A DNA stretch of 64,000 bases from Bryum argenteum (Eukaryota; Streptophyta; Bryopsida; Bryales; Bryaceae), in NCBI GenBank assembly GCA_037043015.1, contig CM073327.1, positions 13,188,727-13,252,726 on the forward strand, read 5' to 3'. This document shows, piece after piece, positions 1 to 10,300 of this stretch (position 1 is its first letter; each line of letters begins with the position of its first letter). The notes beneath the pieces are model-generated. The model saw nothing but the letters and a program-made list of their open reading frames with translations, made no database searches and was not told where the DNA came from. The position numbers and the translations under genes are program-made.

Positions 1-746
1 GCGTGGGCAACACAGTGACACCATCGATCGAAACTGCCCCGTCTGTACATCTGGAGTGCGTGAAACGGTTCTCCACCGACTATGGGAGTGCGATGTCGCA
101 AGGAAAGCATGGCACTGGGCCACACACCTGCTGAACCTATTCGCCGTCGCCACTCCTTCTACGCCACACGCAGGTCCCTGGCGACATTTCCACTAGCTGC
201 AGACCATATTCAGTTCTCGCATCCCCAGACGGTTTCGCAGCTTTGGATCCATCTGGGCGGCACTCCGCGGCATTGTCATGTGGACAATTTGGATCAGCCG
301 GAACGATACCGTTTTCAACGGCATAGTCTGGCCCGACGCCAAGATGTACCTGAAAATCTGGTTAGGACTAGTTGACTACGGCCGGGTCGCATGGCAGCAG
401 CTTCAATCTTAGTTTAAGAAACAGCCCACAGCCGCCGCTACGCTGCACGACTCCTTCGTCCGAGTGTGATGTCGTCACAACATTCTTGCCTCTCTCTCAC
501 CCTCTGGGGACAAAGTCAATTGGGTACTTGCAGGGTCCCTTGCTGACTACCACCCCCTCCGTAGGGTCCCTCTCCAATACAACCTCACAGATAGCTAGAT
601 TGCAGTCCTTCGAGTCTACGTCTAGTTGGCCCTGCGCCGGGTCTTGCCCTGGCCGATTTCCGGCTGGGGGCCACCATGTCCCATTTTTTTTTAATAGCAA
701 TTGAATATTTCAATTTGTCTCAAAAAAAAAAAAAAAAAAAAAAAAA
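1..746 (+). mobile_element. 3' end of a LINE (non-LTR retrotransposon)
   Basis: The segment begins inside an ORF2 C-terminus (to 412), continues through a roughly 300-bp 3' untranslated region and ends in an A-run of about 25 at 722-746. A C-terminal zf-RVT zinc finger followed by a 3' UTR and poly(A) tail is the usual layout of a plant-lineage LINE. The upstream part lies outside the window, so total length and target duplication cannot be judged. Confidence 0.75.
2..412 (+). pseudogene. LINE ORF2 C-terminus, zf-RVT zinc-binding region
   Basis: The frame starting at base 2 reads a CPVC ... ETVLHRLWEC zinc-finger pattern (Cys-x2-Cys, then His and Cys, then a tryptophan-rich stretch). It then reads WTIWISRNDTVFNG and VDYGRVAWQQ, ending at TAG 410-412. 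This is the conserved tail of plant-type LINE ORF2 proteins, downstream of the reverse transcriptase. One in-frame stop (TAG 194-196) interrupts it, so this copy is probably dead. The better-looking ATG ORFs that overlap it in other frames are shadows. Confidence 0.7.
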
Positions 747-1666
747 GATAATTCTCCATTATCATTACTTTCCAAAAACTCATCCTTTCCTTACAATTTT
801 TAGCGGTCAAAGGGCAAAAAATTTGACATGATGTAATTTAGTCAAAAATTAAAATTTTTAGGTGGATTTTTGTGCATTCCACCATATTCATACAATCCCC
901 ACGTGGGGCATTTGTACCAACTCATTGTTTTTGGCGCCAAAGGCTACTTCTAGGAATCAAGATGTAGTACTTATCATGTACTCTTTGTACAATATTAAAA
1001 ACTTTGGATGGGGATATTTGTCATTATTGTGACTTTTATCACTAGCCCAAAATGAAGTCTAGTAGTCCCCTTAATTCTTTTTAATTCACTATGATTTTTA
1101 ACACTCAATGCTTCTTGTAAACCTTGTTAATTTGCAAATTGAGATTTCTAGTACCTAAAGTACCCATCAAAATTGAGCGTTGACTTTTGGTACTTCTTGA
1201 GTACAAGTACTTGTCCAAAAGTGATCCACCCTAGTATGCTTCTACCCAACCCTTATTATTAAGAGGGCTTGCCAAACCTTCTTGGCAAACGGGATTTTAA
1301 AAAACAAACCGCTTTTATTTATACGGGTCGAGTGTCTCCAAATTACATGCAAGCCACCCTCACCTTCAAATAAATACGGGTCGGTTCAAGCATGGGGACA
1401 GGCTCATAGCCCCTCTCCGGCTTTCATGCAATGAGAGTCTTTAGTACCCCCTGAGGGTTTATTTTTTTTCATTAACCCTTTAACGTCTGAGCGGCCCCGA
1501 GGGGGCCGTTCCCAACAGAATCTCCTCTCTAGCTCTCAATTTACTCATTTTTTCACTCATATATTGCTGTCAAACTGGTCACCTTCTTCTGATGCATTCA
1601 AAAAATGAAATTTTAGAATTCAAAATCACAATTTGTATGAGTGATTTTGTGCTTTGAAAGGATTGT
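747..1666. other. AT-rich intergenic stretch, no gene
   Basis: No coding region is seen. A short stretch around 1405-1440 (CTCTCCGGCTTTCATG, then GAGAGTCT) recurs at about 52.38-52.49 kb and 60.06-60.12 kb, so part of this is a dispersed repeat remnant. A GC-rich hairpin (CGGCCCC, GAG, GGGGCCG) lies near 1492-1508. Confidence 0.5.
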
Positions 1667-1694
1667 AACACGTAATTCGTTATAATGGGAATAT
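1667..1694 (+). repeat. Left terminal inverted repeat of the giant element
   Basis: This 28-bp sequence begins AACACGTAATTC and is the exact reverse complement of 21902-21929. The four bases just outside it (TTGT) match the four just outside the right end. Similarity to the right end does not extend clearly beyond the 28 bp. Confidence 0.8.
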
Positions 1695-2019
1695 ATACTG
1701 ATTTTGGTAATTAGGGAGACTTCCATTTAGATCGATTCTGACCTGATTAGTTACCAAATCACCAGGTTTTTACTGATAACGATGAATTTTCTCAATATAA
1801 AAGACAATACTAGTAAAGATTTCATAACGCAAGCTAAGAAATATGCTGCCCCAAGAGTAAATTTTATTCATATGAAAGCACAAATACAATTTATTGGTGT
1901 AATTGTAGACCTCCAACAGGTAGGCACTATATTTATCTACCAATTACGACGTGGCGGATGTGAACCCAAAAACCACCATGAGGTGGCATTTGGTCACAAG
2001 GGGTTTTGAAGAGCAAGAT

Positions 2020-2480
2020 TAGATGAGAAAAGAAGAGGGGAAGAAGGAAAGACAAGAAGAAGACAAGGAAATAGGGAAGAAGAAGAAGAGAACCACCGGC
2101 CGGATGGCTTGGAAGTGGTCTCTACTCTTTTGATTGCCATTCCTTCGTCTTAGGTCCAAATGGGGCGTGCCATAGCTTTTTGGAAAGCTAAGCTCAATGT
2201 GCACACGCCCCTAAAATCTCAAGGGCAGAGGACCAACGAGCTAAGACTGATTGTTGTTTGACTGTGGCGGTTTTTGCCACTGCCGGGGGGGAAAACTTTT
2301 TCAACACCCCGACTTTGGAAGCTCATATCTCCCTCTCTACAACTCGGAATTGAGCATGCTTTATACCATTGGAAAGCTCTACTGGAGCTCTCTCTAGTGT
2401 AGAAATCTCAGAGGAGTTGAAGAAAAATCGAGTGAGTTATGGGGGAAACAGTCTGGCTGGCTTTCATAGGGCAAGAACAA
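2020..2480 (-). repeat. Dispersed repeat copy, partner of 55.9-56.4 kb
   Basis: Read on the minus strand, it shares blocks with 55920-56390 in the same order: a GAGATTTCTA ... GAGCT(C/C)(T/C)AGTAGAGCTTT block, an AGAGAGGGAGA(T/A)ATGA block, a TTAGCTTTC(C/T)AAAAAGC block, and a CT-rich tail. Both copies have diverged. The family is not recognised. It may be the non-coding part of a retroelement. Confidence 0.6.
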
Positions 2481-2542
2481 GCTCTTATCTTACTAACAAA
2501 GGAACTCAATAAGGAGGAGGAAGATGAGTGAGGCAAGACAAG

Positions 2543-2692
2543 CATTTTGAGAAGGGCTCTCCTTCTCCTAACTACTAACACTTTAACAACAAGATCATTT
2601 TGAGAAGGGCTCTCCTTCTCCTAACTACTAACACTTCAACAACAAGATCATTTTGAGAAGGGCTCTCCTTCTCCTAACTACTAACAATTCAA
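2543..2692 (+). repeat. 53-bp tandem repeat, about 2.8 copies
   Basis: The unit starts CATTTTGAGAAGGGCTCTCC, and copies begin at 2543, 2596 and 2649. They are almost identical, so the tandem expansion is recent. Confidence 0.85.
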
Positions 2693-3171
2693 GAAAAATG
2701 ATCAAGGTGAACAAAGAGGAAAAGGAGGCCCATGGCCTTCCTCCTCCTAACTACATAGATGGATAGGTAGGTGAACAAAATGGAGGAGAAGGAGGCCCAA
2801 GGCCTTCCTTCTCCTACTCTAACCTAAACTAAGAGGAAATGGAAGAGGTGAAGATAGCTTGGAAACAAGCTATTAAGTACCAAATGGGAGCCGCCAAAAA
2901 GGCGGCTCACCCTAACTCTAACTAAGGCTCAAAGCCCTACTAAGGTCTCTTGGATGAATGCCACCACTACTTCACGCGCTCCGTCCTCCAAGCATCCAAT
3001 CTATCACCGGCTCTACCAATGGAAGTAGCTCACACATATCATCCAAAGTTAAGTGAATAAAACCAAGACAATCAATCATAAACACTAACATGAACATCAA
3101 AGGTTAGAGGTGAAAGGCCAAGGGTAAAATGTCCAACTCTATTTTAAGCAACTAACCCTATTTCTAATTAA

Positions 3172-3255
3172 GGATCCACTAGGGGGATTCATTCCTCCTC
3201 TAGTCATTCCCCATCGAACAATGGATCCACTAGGGGGATTCATTCCTCCTCTAGC
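3172..3255 (+). repeat. 33-bp direct repeat, two copies
   Basis: GGATCCACTAGGGGGATTCA... occurs at 3172-3204 and again at 3223-3255, separated by 18 bp, with identical sequence. Confidence 0.85.
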
Positions 3256-3456
3256 CCTTCCACACCCTAAAGCTTAATTTCGTGCCAAACAATCTACCGA
3301 AAGCCTTCCACCAACTAACCCTTAACATTCATATTACATTCATAACTAGATTATCCTAATTCCATCAAATTACTTCAAAATGACATGGTTTGCTAAATCC
3401 TCATTGATAAAAACCACAATAAACAACATTTTAACAAGAGAGCATATAACACGCTC

Positions 3457-4212
3457 TCACAGCGGAGAAGAGGTATCACCAGAAGTATCATTCTTAGTGA
3501 ATAGAGGGTCCTCACTACGTGTGTATTTAGAGAAGGCAGGTTCGTCCATCTCCATAAGCCCACCACTTCTACGACGCTTCGGTGCACGTCTCCGTAATAG
3601 ACGGTGAGACTCAGTCGAAAATCGTGTTGGATGAACGCGAGTGTTTGCCCCAAGAGATAAGGAGCAATGAGCCCCAGTATTTGGCAAGGAACTATTTAGC
3701 TCGACTCGAGCTAAATAGGCACGGGCGTCGACGACGGGGTTGCGTGATACAGCTTCACCTTGGGGTGCCGCTGCAACCGAGGTCATCACACCGATTCGAT
3801 CATTGCCGGTTGCAATAATTGGTTGAATCTCAATAGGGGGACTGTTTACTACACCATCATCGTCATTATCCATGTCCTCCTTCGTGTAGTCTACAGCCGA
3901 CGCATCGTCCGGAGCAAAGTAGATTAGCCGTCCCCGCATTCGTTCTGAGAAAGTTCTGGAGTCGTCACTTGTAATGGAATCCTCTGAAACCGTCGAAGGA
4001 CCAATTACAAGATTTGCTTGCAAAGCACATGATGCATGTGGAGAGAGCTGACGTCCAACAGCAGCAACCTGGTTCATAAACACAACCATATTAGCAAGAG
4101 AGTACAAGACGCTAAGTGCAATGAAAAAGGTACACAATATAAGAACGCATATAATCATGTATGTCGAGGGTGGATTCACCAATCGATCTACATTATATCT
4201 GGATCTAAGCAA
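3457..4212 (-). CDS. Unrecognised ORF at the distal end of the minus arm
   Basis: The open frame is up to 251 codons. The first ~40 residues are very hydrophobic (MIICVLILCTFFIALSVLYSLA) and could be one membrane helix, or intron sequence read through, since a TTTTTACCCTAG acceptor-like site lies just upstream. The rest is polar and acidic (DNDDDG), with a basic RRRAPKRRR patch that could be a nuclear localisation signal. The 21-bp palindrome at 3695-3715 is read in frame as YLARVELNSS. It is the last gene of the minus arm, downstream of the FCP1-like gene, and may be its 3' exon. No family is recognised. Confidence 0.35.
   Translation of the reverse strand: MLRSRYNVDRLVNPPSTYMIICVLILCTFFIALSVLYSLANMVVFMNQVAAVGRQLSPHASCALQANLVIGPSTVSEDSITSDDSRTFSERMRGRLIYFAPDDASAVDYTKEDMDNDDDGVVNSPPIEIQPIIATGNDRIGVMTSVAAAPQGEAVSRNPVVDARAYLARVELNSSLPNTGAHCSLSLGANTRVHPTRFSTESHRLLRRRAPKRRRSGGLMEMDEPAFSKYTRSEDPLFTKNDTSGDTSSPL
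3695..3715. repeat. 21-bp palindrome, single copy
   Basis: TTTAGCTCGA, central C, TCGAGCTAAA. It is the left-most copy in the window and lies inside an open reading frame. Confidence 0.9.
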
Positions 4213-4270
4213 TCGTTAAACATAAGCGTTCCTAGGGTAAAAACCAGAACAATACCACTGATAAAAGAAT

Positions 4271-5343
4271 TTAAGGCAAATTCTTCCCACTGATTCGGTC
4301 CTGATTCCACATATATGGAAGATTACGGCTCAAGAGCATATACAACTCTGAGTCCTTCGACAGTTCATTTTGCGTGGGTCTACGATGGCGCATAGTCTCG
4401 GCGAAATTTTCAGGACCGTTCAAATGCACGGAAAGACATATCTCGCCTATCCTCTTCAAGAAGTCGGACTTTGGATCCTCGGGACAGGAATGGTTCCACG
4501 GAACAGTGAAAAGTGTGTTCTTTGTGGGAACCGCAATGCAAGTCTCGGGCTTGGAATCGACAATGAGCAAGTTGTCGTCATTGAAATTGGCACCCTTCCT
4601 AGGATACAACCGCCGTCGAGGATATTTTAAGAGGATGGGATTTGTCGTGCCGGGGTACTTGGCGAATGCGTAATTCTTTAACAACAGATTATCGCATTGG
4701 TTGGAAGCCAAGACAAGTGCAGGGGCAGCGTCTGCCTTCGAGAACAAAAAGGAGCAGAGTCCATGTACAACCTTAGGATCTAGGGTACTCCAGACGTGGA
4801 CGTGGCAAAACAAATTAAGTAAGCGAAGGAACCCTGTCAACCCGGGACGACAGTAGACGACCCTCCCGGCAACTAAGGTTGGGACGGTGGAGGAAAACAC
4901 CGGAGGATTATTGGGATCCGGAAAAGACAGGCATTCTGCAGGCTTTGGGGTAGACACAGAGGCCATCGAACATAGAACCCCGTCCAGCTCCAACATCACA
5001 TTCAACCACTTGGGCTTGGACCGTAAAAGACTCAAGGGAGATATGCGTAATGGGTAGCTCGGGCGAGATACGCTGCTTTTGGGATGTTTGGACGGTCCCG
5101 CGCTGCAGTGAGGGAACACGTAACAATGGCAAATGGTATTAAAACAAGAGGGTGTGTACCTTGCAAAATGTTTGAAGTATGCAAAGAACTCGCCAAAGAC
5201 TGATTGGAGTGAACCGCCACACCCGAGAGGTAACATGAGGTGGTTGGTGGGGATTTTGAAGCAATCGGACGGAACAAGGTATTCAGAAGGGGGGCCTGAT
5301 AGAAAAGGACGAAGTTTAGGGCCTTGTGATGAGAAGGAAGCAG
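4271..5343 (-). CDS. FCP1/NLI-interacting-factor-like HAD phosphatase
   Basis: The open frame holds the landmarks of an FCP1-homology domain in order: LNVMLELDGVLCS (motif I), RPGLTGFLRLLNLFCHVHVWSTLDPKVV (the family's RPGL..FL......V.VWT block) and NLLIVDSKPETC (motif III, normally LIDDSP). Active family members dephosphorylate phosphoserine in proteins such as the RNA polymerase II tail. Here the first catalytic Asp of DxD appears to be Glu (LELDG), so activity is doubtful. A 57-bp GT-AG intron fits at 5103-5159 (GTACAC to CTGCAG), joining ...KHFA to SAGPSKHP. A TTCAG acceptor near 5343 suggests the real first exon is upstream and unseen. The stop is at 4271-4273. Confidence 0.6.
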
Positions 5344-5387
5344 ACTCACTGAAGATAAAAACTGATTTGAAAAAAAAGAGTCTCAAT

Positions 5388-5393
5388 TTTATT
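5388..5393 (-). terminator. Possible polyadenylation signal
   Basis: AATAAA on the minus strand, about 90 nt after the stop codon (5483-5485) of the acidic gene. It fits as that gene's 3' end, but the region is AT-rich and a chance match is possible. Confidence 0.35.
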
Positions 5394-5482
5394 GAATGAT
5401 GTTTCAATAAGTACAACGATTATAATTGTACTATGTACAAAAAGCGAAACAGCATCCAATAATTTGGAGACTACTCGTCGAC

Positions 5483-7335
5483 CTACTCGCCGCCATCGGT
5501 GCCGGACTCCTGTCAAACAAGGAGCGCCGGCTTTAAGATTACTAAATGCGAAAACTTCAAGAGATGAGGGAATAGCAGAGCAAGGAAATGATAGTAACTA
5601 ACCTCTGGATTTGCCGGTGAAGTTATTGCCGTCTCAGTAGCAGCCCCGGGAGAGTCAAGGGTAGGAGGAACGTCGGTAGCAGCCACGGGAGAGTCAAGGG
5701 CAGGAACAACTTCGGTAGCAGCCATGGGAGAGTGGGTCGGCGTCGGCGCTGCCTCAATCGGGACATCAGCCTCTTTCCCCGGCTTCTCCGAAATCTCGAG
5801 GGGTATGGGAACGGGTGCGATCTCCGGTTCAGCAACAATAGGAGGCTGTGGAGGCGCGACAATGGCTGGTTGTGCAAGCGCGACGATGGAAGGATGTGGA
5901 GGCGCGACGATGGCTGGTGGACTCGCGTCACAGATGCTGAGGCGAGGTTGATCGGGGTTGATGGAGGCAATGGGGACAGGAAAACTAGGCAGTTGGGATA
6001 AGATATTCCCGAATGATTGAAACATCTGCTCCATCTTGCCTAGTGCCATGCGGGTTTCGGACTGAGAGCTCAGGAATGTGGACTCCAATTTGTCCACTCG
6101 AGCATTCGCAGCTGCGATGTCTTCTAACCTTTGCCTCTCTCTTACTGCTTCTCTCTCTGCTTCTTCCTTTGCCTTGCGAGCCTTCTGAGCCTCCTTCTCT
6201 TGCCGCTTCTGTGCTCGCTTCTGATCCTTCGTGAGCAAAGGGGCGACAACTTCCACTTTCACTGGTGGTTGTGAAGGCTCTCCTTCCTCCGTGAGCAGAG
6301 GCATGACAGGAAGAAGAGGATCATCCTCAGCCCTCAAAGGCTTTGGAGAACTAGGCTCTTCCGAGAAATCATAAAACCGGACTACTTTGGTATCCTCCGG
6401 CTCGTCCTCGGCCTTCCAAACACCTTTCACTAACCATTTGTCATACTTCCCCTTCTCAATCTGCCTCCTGGGAGGGCTCTGCGGGCCCTGGGAGAAGGGG
6501 CCAAAGTAGTCTCCTCCTGGGATGGATCAGGAGCCACCTCGTCGTCTAACGTCATGGCCGCGAGATCAGCATCATCAGCTTGGTTATCGTCATCCCCGTC
6601 GCCATCGCTCGCACCCTCGACATCGTCATTGTCTGACGAGTCAGAGCTGTCGGATGATGATCCATCCCGTGGCACCCGCTCTTGCCCAGGTTCTTCATCG
6701 TCTTTGCCAAAGATATCCCGGTAGATGCCATCGTTGGAGTTCTTTGAACGAACCTCCCTCCGAAACCCCGGGGGTGGAACCGTGTGCTGAACCGGAGTCA
6801 CAGCGGCCCCAATATCGACGACCCCAGGAGACTGCTCGTTTAGCTCGAGTCGAGCTAAATCCTCCTCCGATGGAGGACCACGACGCAAGCGCCGGAGGGG
6901 GGGGCTCTCAATGTCCCCAGCGACATCGCAGGCCCCATAGTTGGCTTCGAGCGCCCTCCGTGCTTGAGGCACAGAAGCGCTTCTGGACCGAGAAGCCTCT
7001 CCAGCTCGCGCCTCAGAAGAAGAACGCTTGGTAGATTCGCGGGGAGGGGCGCGTGCAGTACCGCGACCATGTGACGCAGAAGACCGAGCTCGACCGCTTC
7101 CACGACCCTGAAGGGGAGCACGAGCAGTACCACGACCACGAGGGGGAGCACGAGCAGCACTAGACGGAATTGCCACCGCAGCCCAGTCAATTGCGGGAGG
7201 AGAAACCAGAGGAACAGCTGAATCCATGGGGGAATTCATCCCCGCCGGAGAAGAAGGACCACCTTCATCTTCATCCTCGTGCTCAGAAGCGGAAGAGTCG
7301 TCGCTTGCAGGCTGGGTGCTCTTCTTCTTAGACAT
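5483..7335 (-). CDS. Acidic, disordered, coiled-coil protein of the giant element
   Basis: It starts at ATG 7335 (MSKKKSTQPASDD). The protein is low-complexity: an RG-rich stretch (RGRGTARAP), an acidic Ser/Asp run (SSSDSSDSSDNDD), then in a second frame a charged coiled coil (KRAQKRQEKEAQKARKAKEE), then Pro/Ala repeats (PAIVAPP, PVAATD). The frame changes near 6.48 kb through an unseen intron or an indel. The last intron is clear: GAG|GTTAGT at 5602 to TTTGACAG at 5510, leaving a tail ESGTDGGE and TAG at 5483. The 21-bp palindrome at 6839-6859 is read in frame (DLARLELNEQ). The frame is open upstream of ATG 7335 (EANRGPKPSAEGSG), so it could be the tail of the ParB/methyltransferase gene and not a separate gene. 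No enzyme domain is seen. Confidence 0.5.
6839..6859. repeat. 21-bp palindrome, single copy in coding sequence
   Basis: TTTAGCTCGA, central G, TCGAGCTAAA, within the acidic ORF. No GT-AG intron around it is apparent, so the palindrome may be translated. Confidence 0.9.
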
Positions 7336-7379
7336 CCTCTTCTTTCCCTTCCCTGACCCTTCAGCAGAAGGCTTGGGAC

Positions 7380-10300
7380 CGCGATTAGCTTCTGGATTAC
7401 GTATGCTGCGACGTTGATATCGTTGTAGTCGAGATGTTGGTAATCCGACGCAGCATTCGTATAAGCCTCCTCCTCAGTCTCGCTGATAACAACATATGTC
7501 TCAGCCTGGCACATCTGTGAAAGAAGGAGAGAGAAACTTATAAGAAGAGTAAGACGAAATAGCTCGACTCGAGCTAAAAGGCCATGGACAAAATACATGA
7601 TGAAGAGATTTAAGCATGAGAGTGTTTAGCTCGAGTCGAGCTAAACGGGCATGAGAGTGTTTAGCTCGACTCGAGCTAAACGAGCATGAGAGCGTTTAGC
7701 TCGAATCGAGCTAAACGAGCATGAGAGCGTTTAGCTCGACTCGAGCTAAACGAACATGAGAGCGTTTAGCTCGACTCGAGCTAAACGAACATGAGAGCGT
7801 TTAGCTCGACTCGAGCTAAACGAGCATGTGTAATTCAAATTGAAGGAATGGTGCAATGTACTTACAATTCCAGCCAACATTGGCTTTGTGCCACCCATAA
7901 TCGACAGAAACTTCCCTCCCGGAGATGAGAACATCTTCAGCACCCGACAGTAGAACTCCAATCGGAGCTCCGAGTCACTGAGACCAAGGTGGTGTTCTCT
8001 GTACGCGCCGGGCTTCGAATAGAGGGGCAACTCAGGAGCGTAGAATACAGAGGGTATCGCATCCAACACACTCTGAGCATGGCTGCTCTTCTTGACAAGA
8101 AAGAGGAGGGGGAGCAAGTGCTTCTCTGAAGCTTTTCCTCCGCAATGCCGTTGAAACGCTCGTTCTTTGGCCGGCATGTAGTTGGTCGCCTTGCGAGTAC
8201 TTCGTCCCTTCAATTTCTTGTCGACGTAAACCATTGCCTGGCAGTTACGGTCGACGTTGGAGGTGATGAACATCCAAACCTCGGGATTCTTGATGTGAGG
8301 ATCGGTCACGGTGTCTGCCCACACATCAAGGAATTCTTGAAAGTATGGACTCTCCGTGTCGTCCACTCTACTTCCGCTCCCCGGGACAGCTCGCAAATCA
8401 ATCAAGCCTAAATCACACTTACTTGATTGGTTCCAGGCGTAATTCTTGTCCCAAATCCCGAATTTGAACTCGGAAGAGTGAAAGAGCCGCGTGTAAACAG
8501 TCGGTGCAGGAGGTTGAAACGTCCCTTTGACATCCAGGAACTTCTTGAAGAACTCAGCTGCATATTCCAATATCTCTCGCTGCACTCTTATTCTTCGTCC
8601 TTTTTGGCGGTAGAGGTGAAGAACGAGTCGCCCGGGACCGAGAGAAGCATGGACATAGTCTGACGAGTCAGATTGTATTCCACCTTAAACTTCCTCCAGT
8701 TGTCGACGTCGAAGTGCCACTCGGAGTCGAACAAACCGAGCGAGGGCTTGAGGTTGTGCAGTTCCCTCGCGACAGTGTTCTTCCTCTTCCGATTCTCCAC
8801 CCACTGCTTTGCACTCATGCACTGGAAGTATTTCTTCGCAGGCTTCCTCACGGCCACCTTGGGGTAGGGCAACGTTCGATCCGGAGTCTCGTTCAGCAAG
8901 TGCTGCGCCAACACCTCGAGGTTCTCCGCGTCCAACTGCCCCATCCCCTTGAAGAACTCCCTGTTCAAGGAGAACCTCTTTGAGGCGGTTTCCCAATCTT
9001 TCGCTCGATTGAATGGGAGCTCGGTGTCGGGGTCGATCAGCTCTCCAAGACTGTAGTCAGTGATGAACCTCTTCCACAACTCGTAGACGTCGTCCGGAGA
9101 TGTGATGATGAGGAGCTCGTTGCGAAGGTCGGACGGTCTGACGATCTTGTCCTTCGCGTTATTGTTGATGCTGATGAACCTCTTCACCATGGCAGCCGCG
9201 AATGCCTGCACGAAAGCCAAACTATTAAGAAACAACCTATGCTGTTTTAGCTCGAGTCGAGCTAAAACGACATCCCCAAACACGTCGACAGAGAATGCAA
9301 ACAAAGCCAACCGGAAAAAGTTAAGACCAGGTAATGTCATACCTCATAACGCTTCCGGTTATCTACTTCAACCGGTGTTTCACGTCGATGCGGCTTCTTG
9401 AGCTTCTGAGGGCGGCCATAGTCTTCCCAGACCTTTCTAGCGCCCATGATGTTCGTTGCCCAGGAAGGTATGAACGTCCCAGCATTGTTCGTCTTGTTCG
9501 CCATGGCCGACACGTCCAAAATCTTGTTGATGTCGGAATGCCACACAACGTGGGCTTTCCATGTCTGAAGGGCGAGGACCTTCGATTCGTCGATCTTCTT
9601 GTCCCGAATCAACTGTTTCGCAGCCTCAACGTGGTGCTGCCCGTCGATAATTCGGAACCGACAAGATTGGACCAGAACGTCCCAATCCCAAACCTCAGGC
9701 TCAGTTTTGATCTTCGGCATTATGATGATGGTTTGTCTGGAAGTTACATCAAGAGAATTCATCAAGATGTTCTTGTAATGCGCGATGCCGGCTGGTTCTA
9801 GAGATCGCACGATAAACCTTGGTTCGGAAGGGTCAAGGAGGTCGATCGACACGTCAAGGGGATTGTCATGACCGAAGACATAACACTCTCCACAGCTGTC
9901 CCAGTAGTCCTCCAGAGACTTTGTCGCTTCCTCGTACTTGATGTCCTTCTCAGAGACAGCCACGTTCATGGTAGGGTTCATGAACGTCAGAGCGCTGCCG
10001 GAGGATTTGCTCCTCTTCGATCCAGAGCTGGAAGAGTTCGGGTTTGGACGCTTCGTACCCTGAACGCCCAGACTTCCCTCTGGAGTGCCTAGACCTGACG
10101 GAGCATTCCCGGATGGAGCCTGCAACAGTAGATTCCCGGGCCGCTTCATTGGAGCCTTGCCTTTCTTCTTTGCATTCTCGAAATCAGAGAGAGCCTTCCA
10201 GATCTGCGCAATGTAAGGAATGTAGGATCTGGCGAAGATTTTCGGAGAAGACTGATTGGGCTGCAATTTCGTGTCGAGATGATGAAGTTGATTGGCATCG

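Larger units (their letters stand above)
1695..3456. other. Left shoulder of the giant element: repeats, no gene
   Basis: No convincing gene is present. The stretch holds a dispersed repeat (about 2020-2480, minus) that also occurs near 55.9-56.4 kb, three 53-bp tandem units at 2543-2692, and a 33-bp direct repeat at 3172-3204 and 3223-3255. Short ORFs here are pyrimidine or purine tracts and not genes. Confidence 0.5.

Noticed and set aside
372-704. ORFs on both strands in the first 700 bases
   Set aside because: They lie in the LINE 3' untranslated region or in wrong frames over the LINE ORF2 tail.
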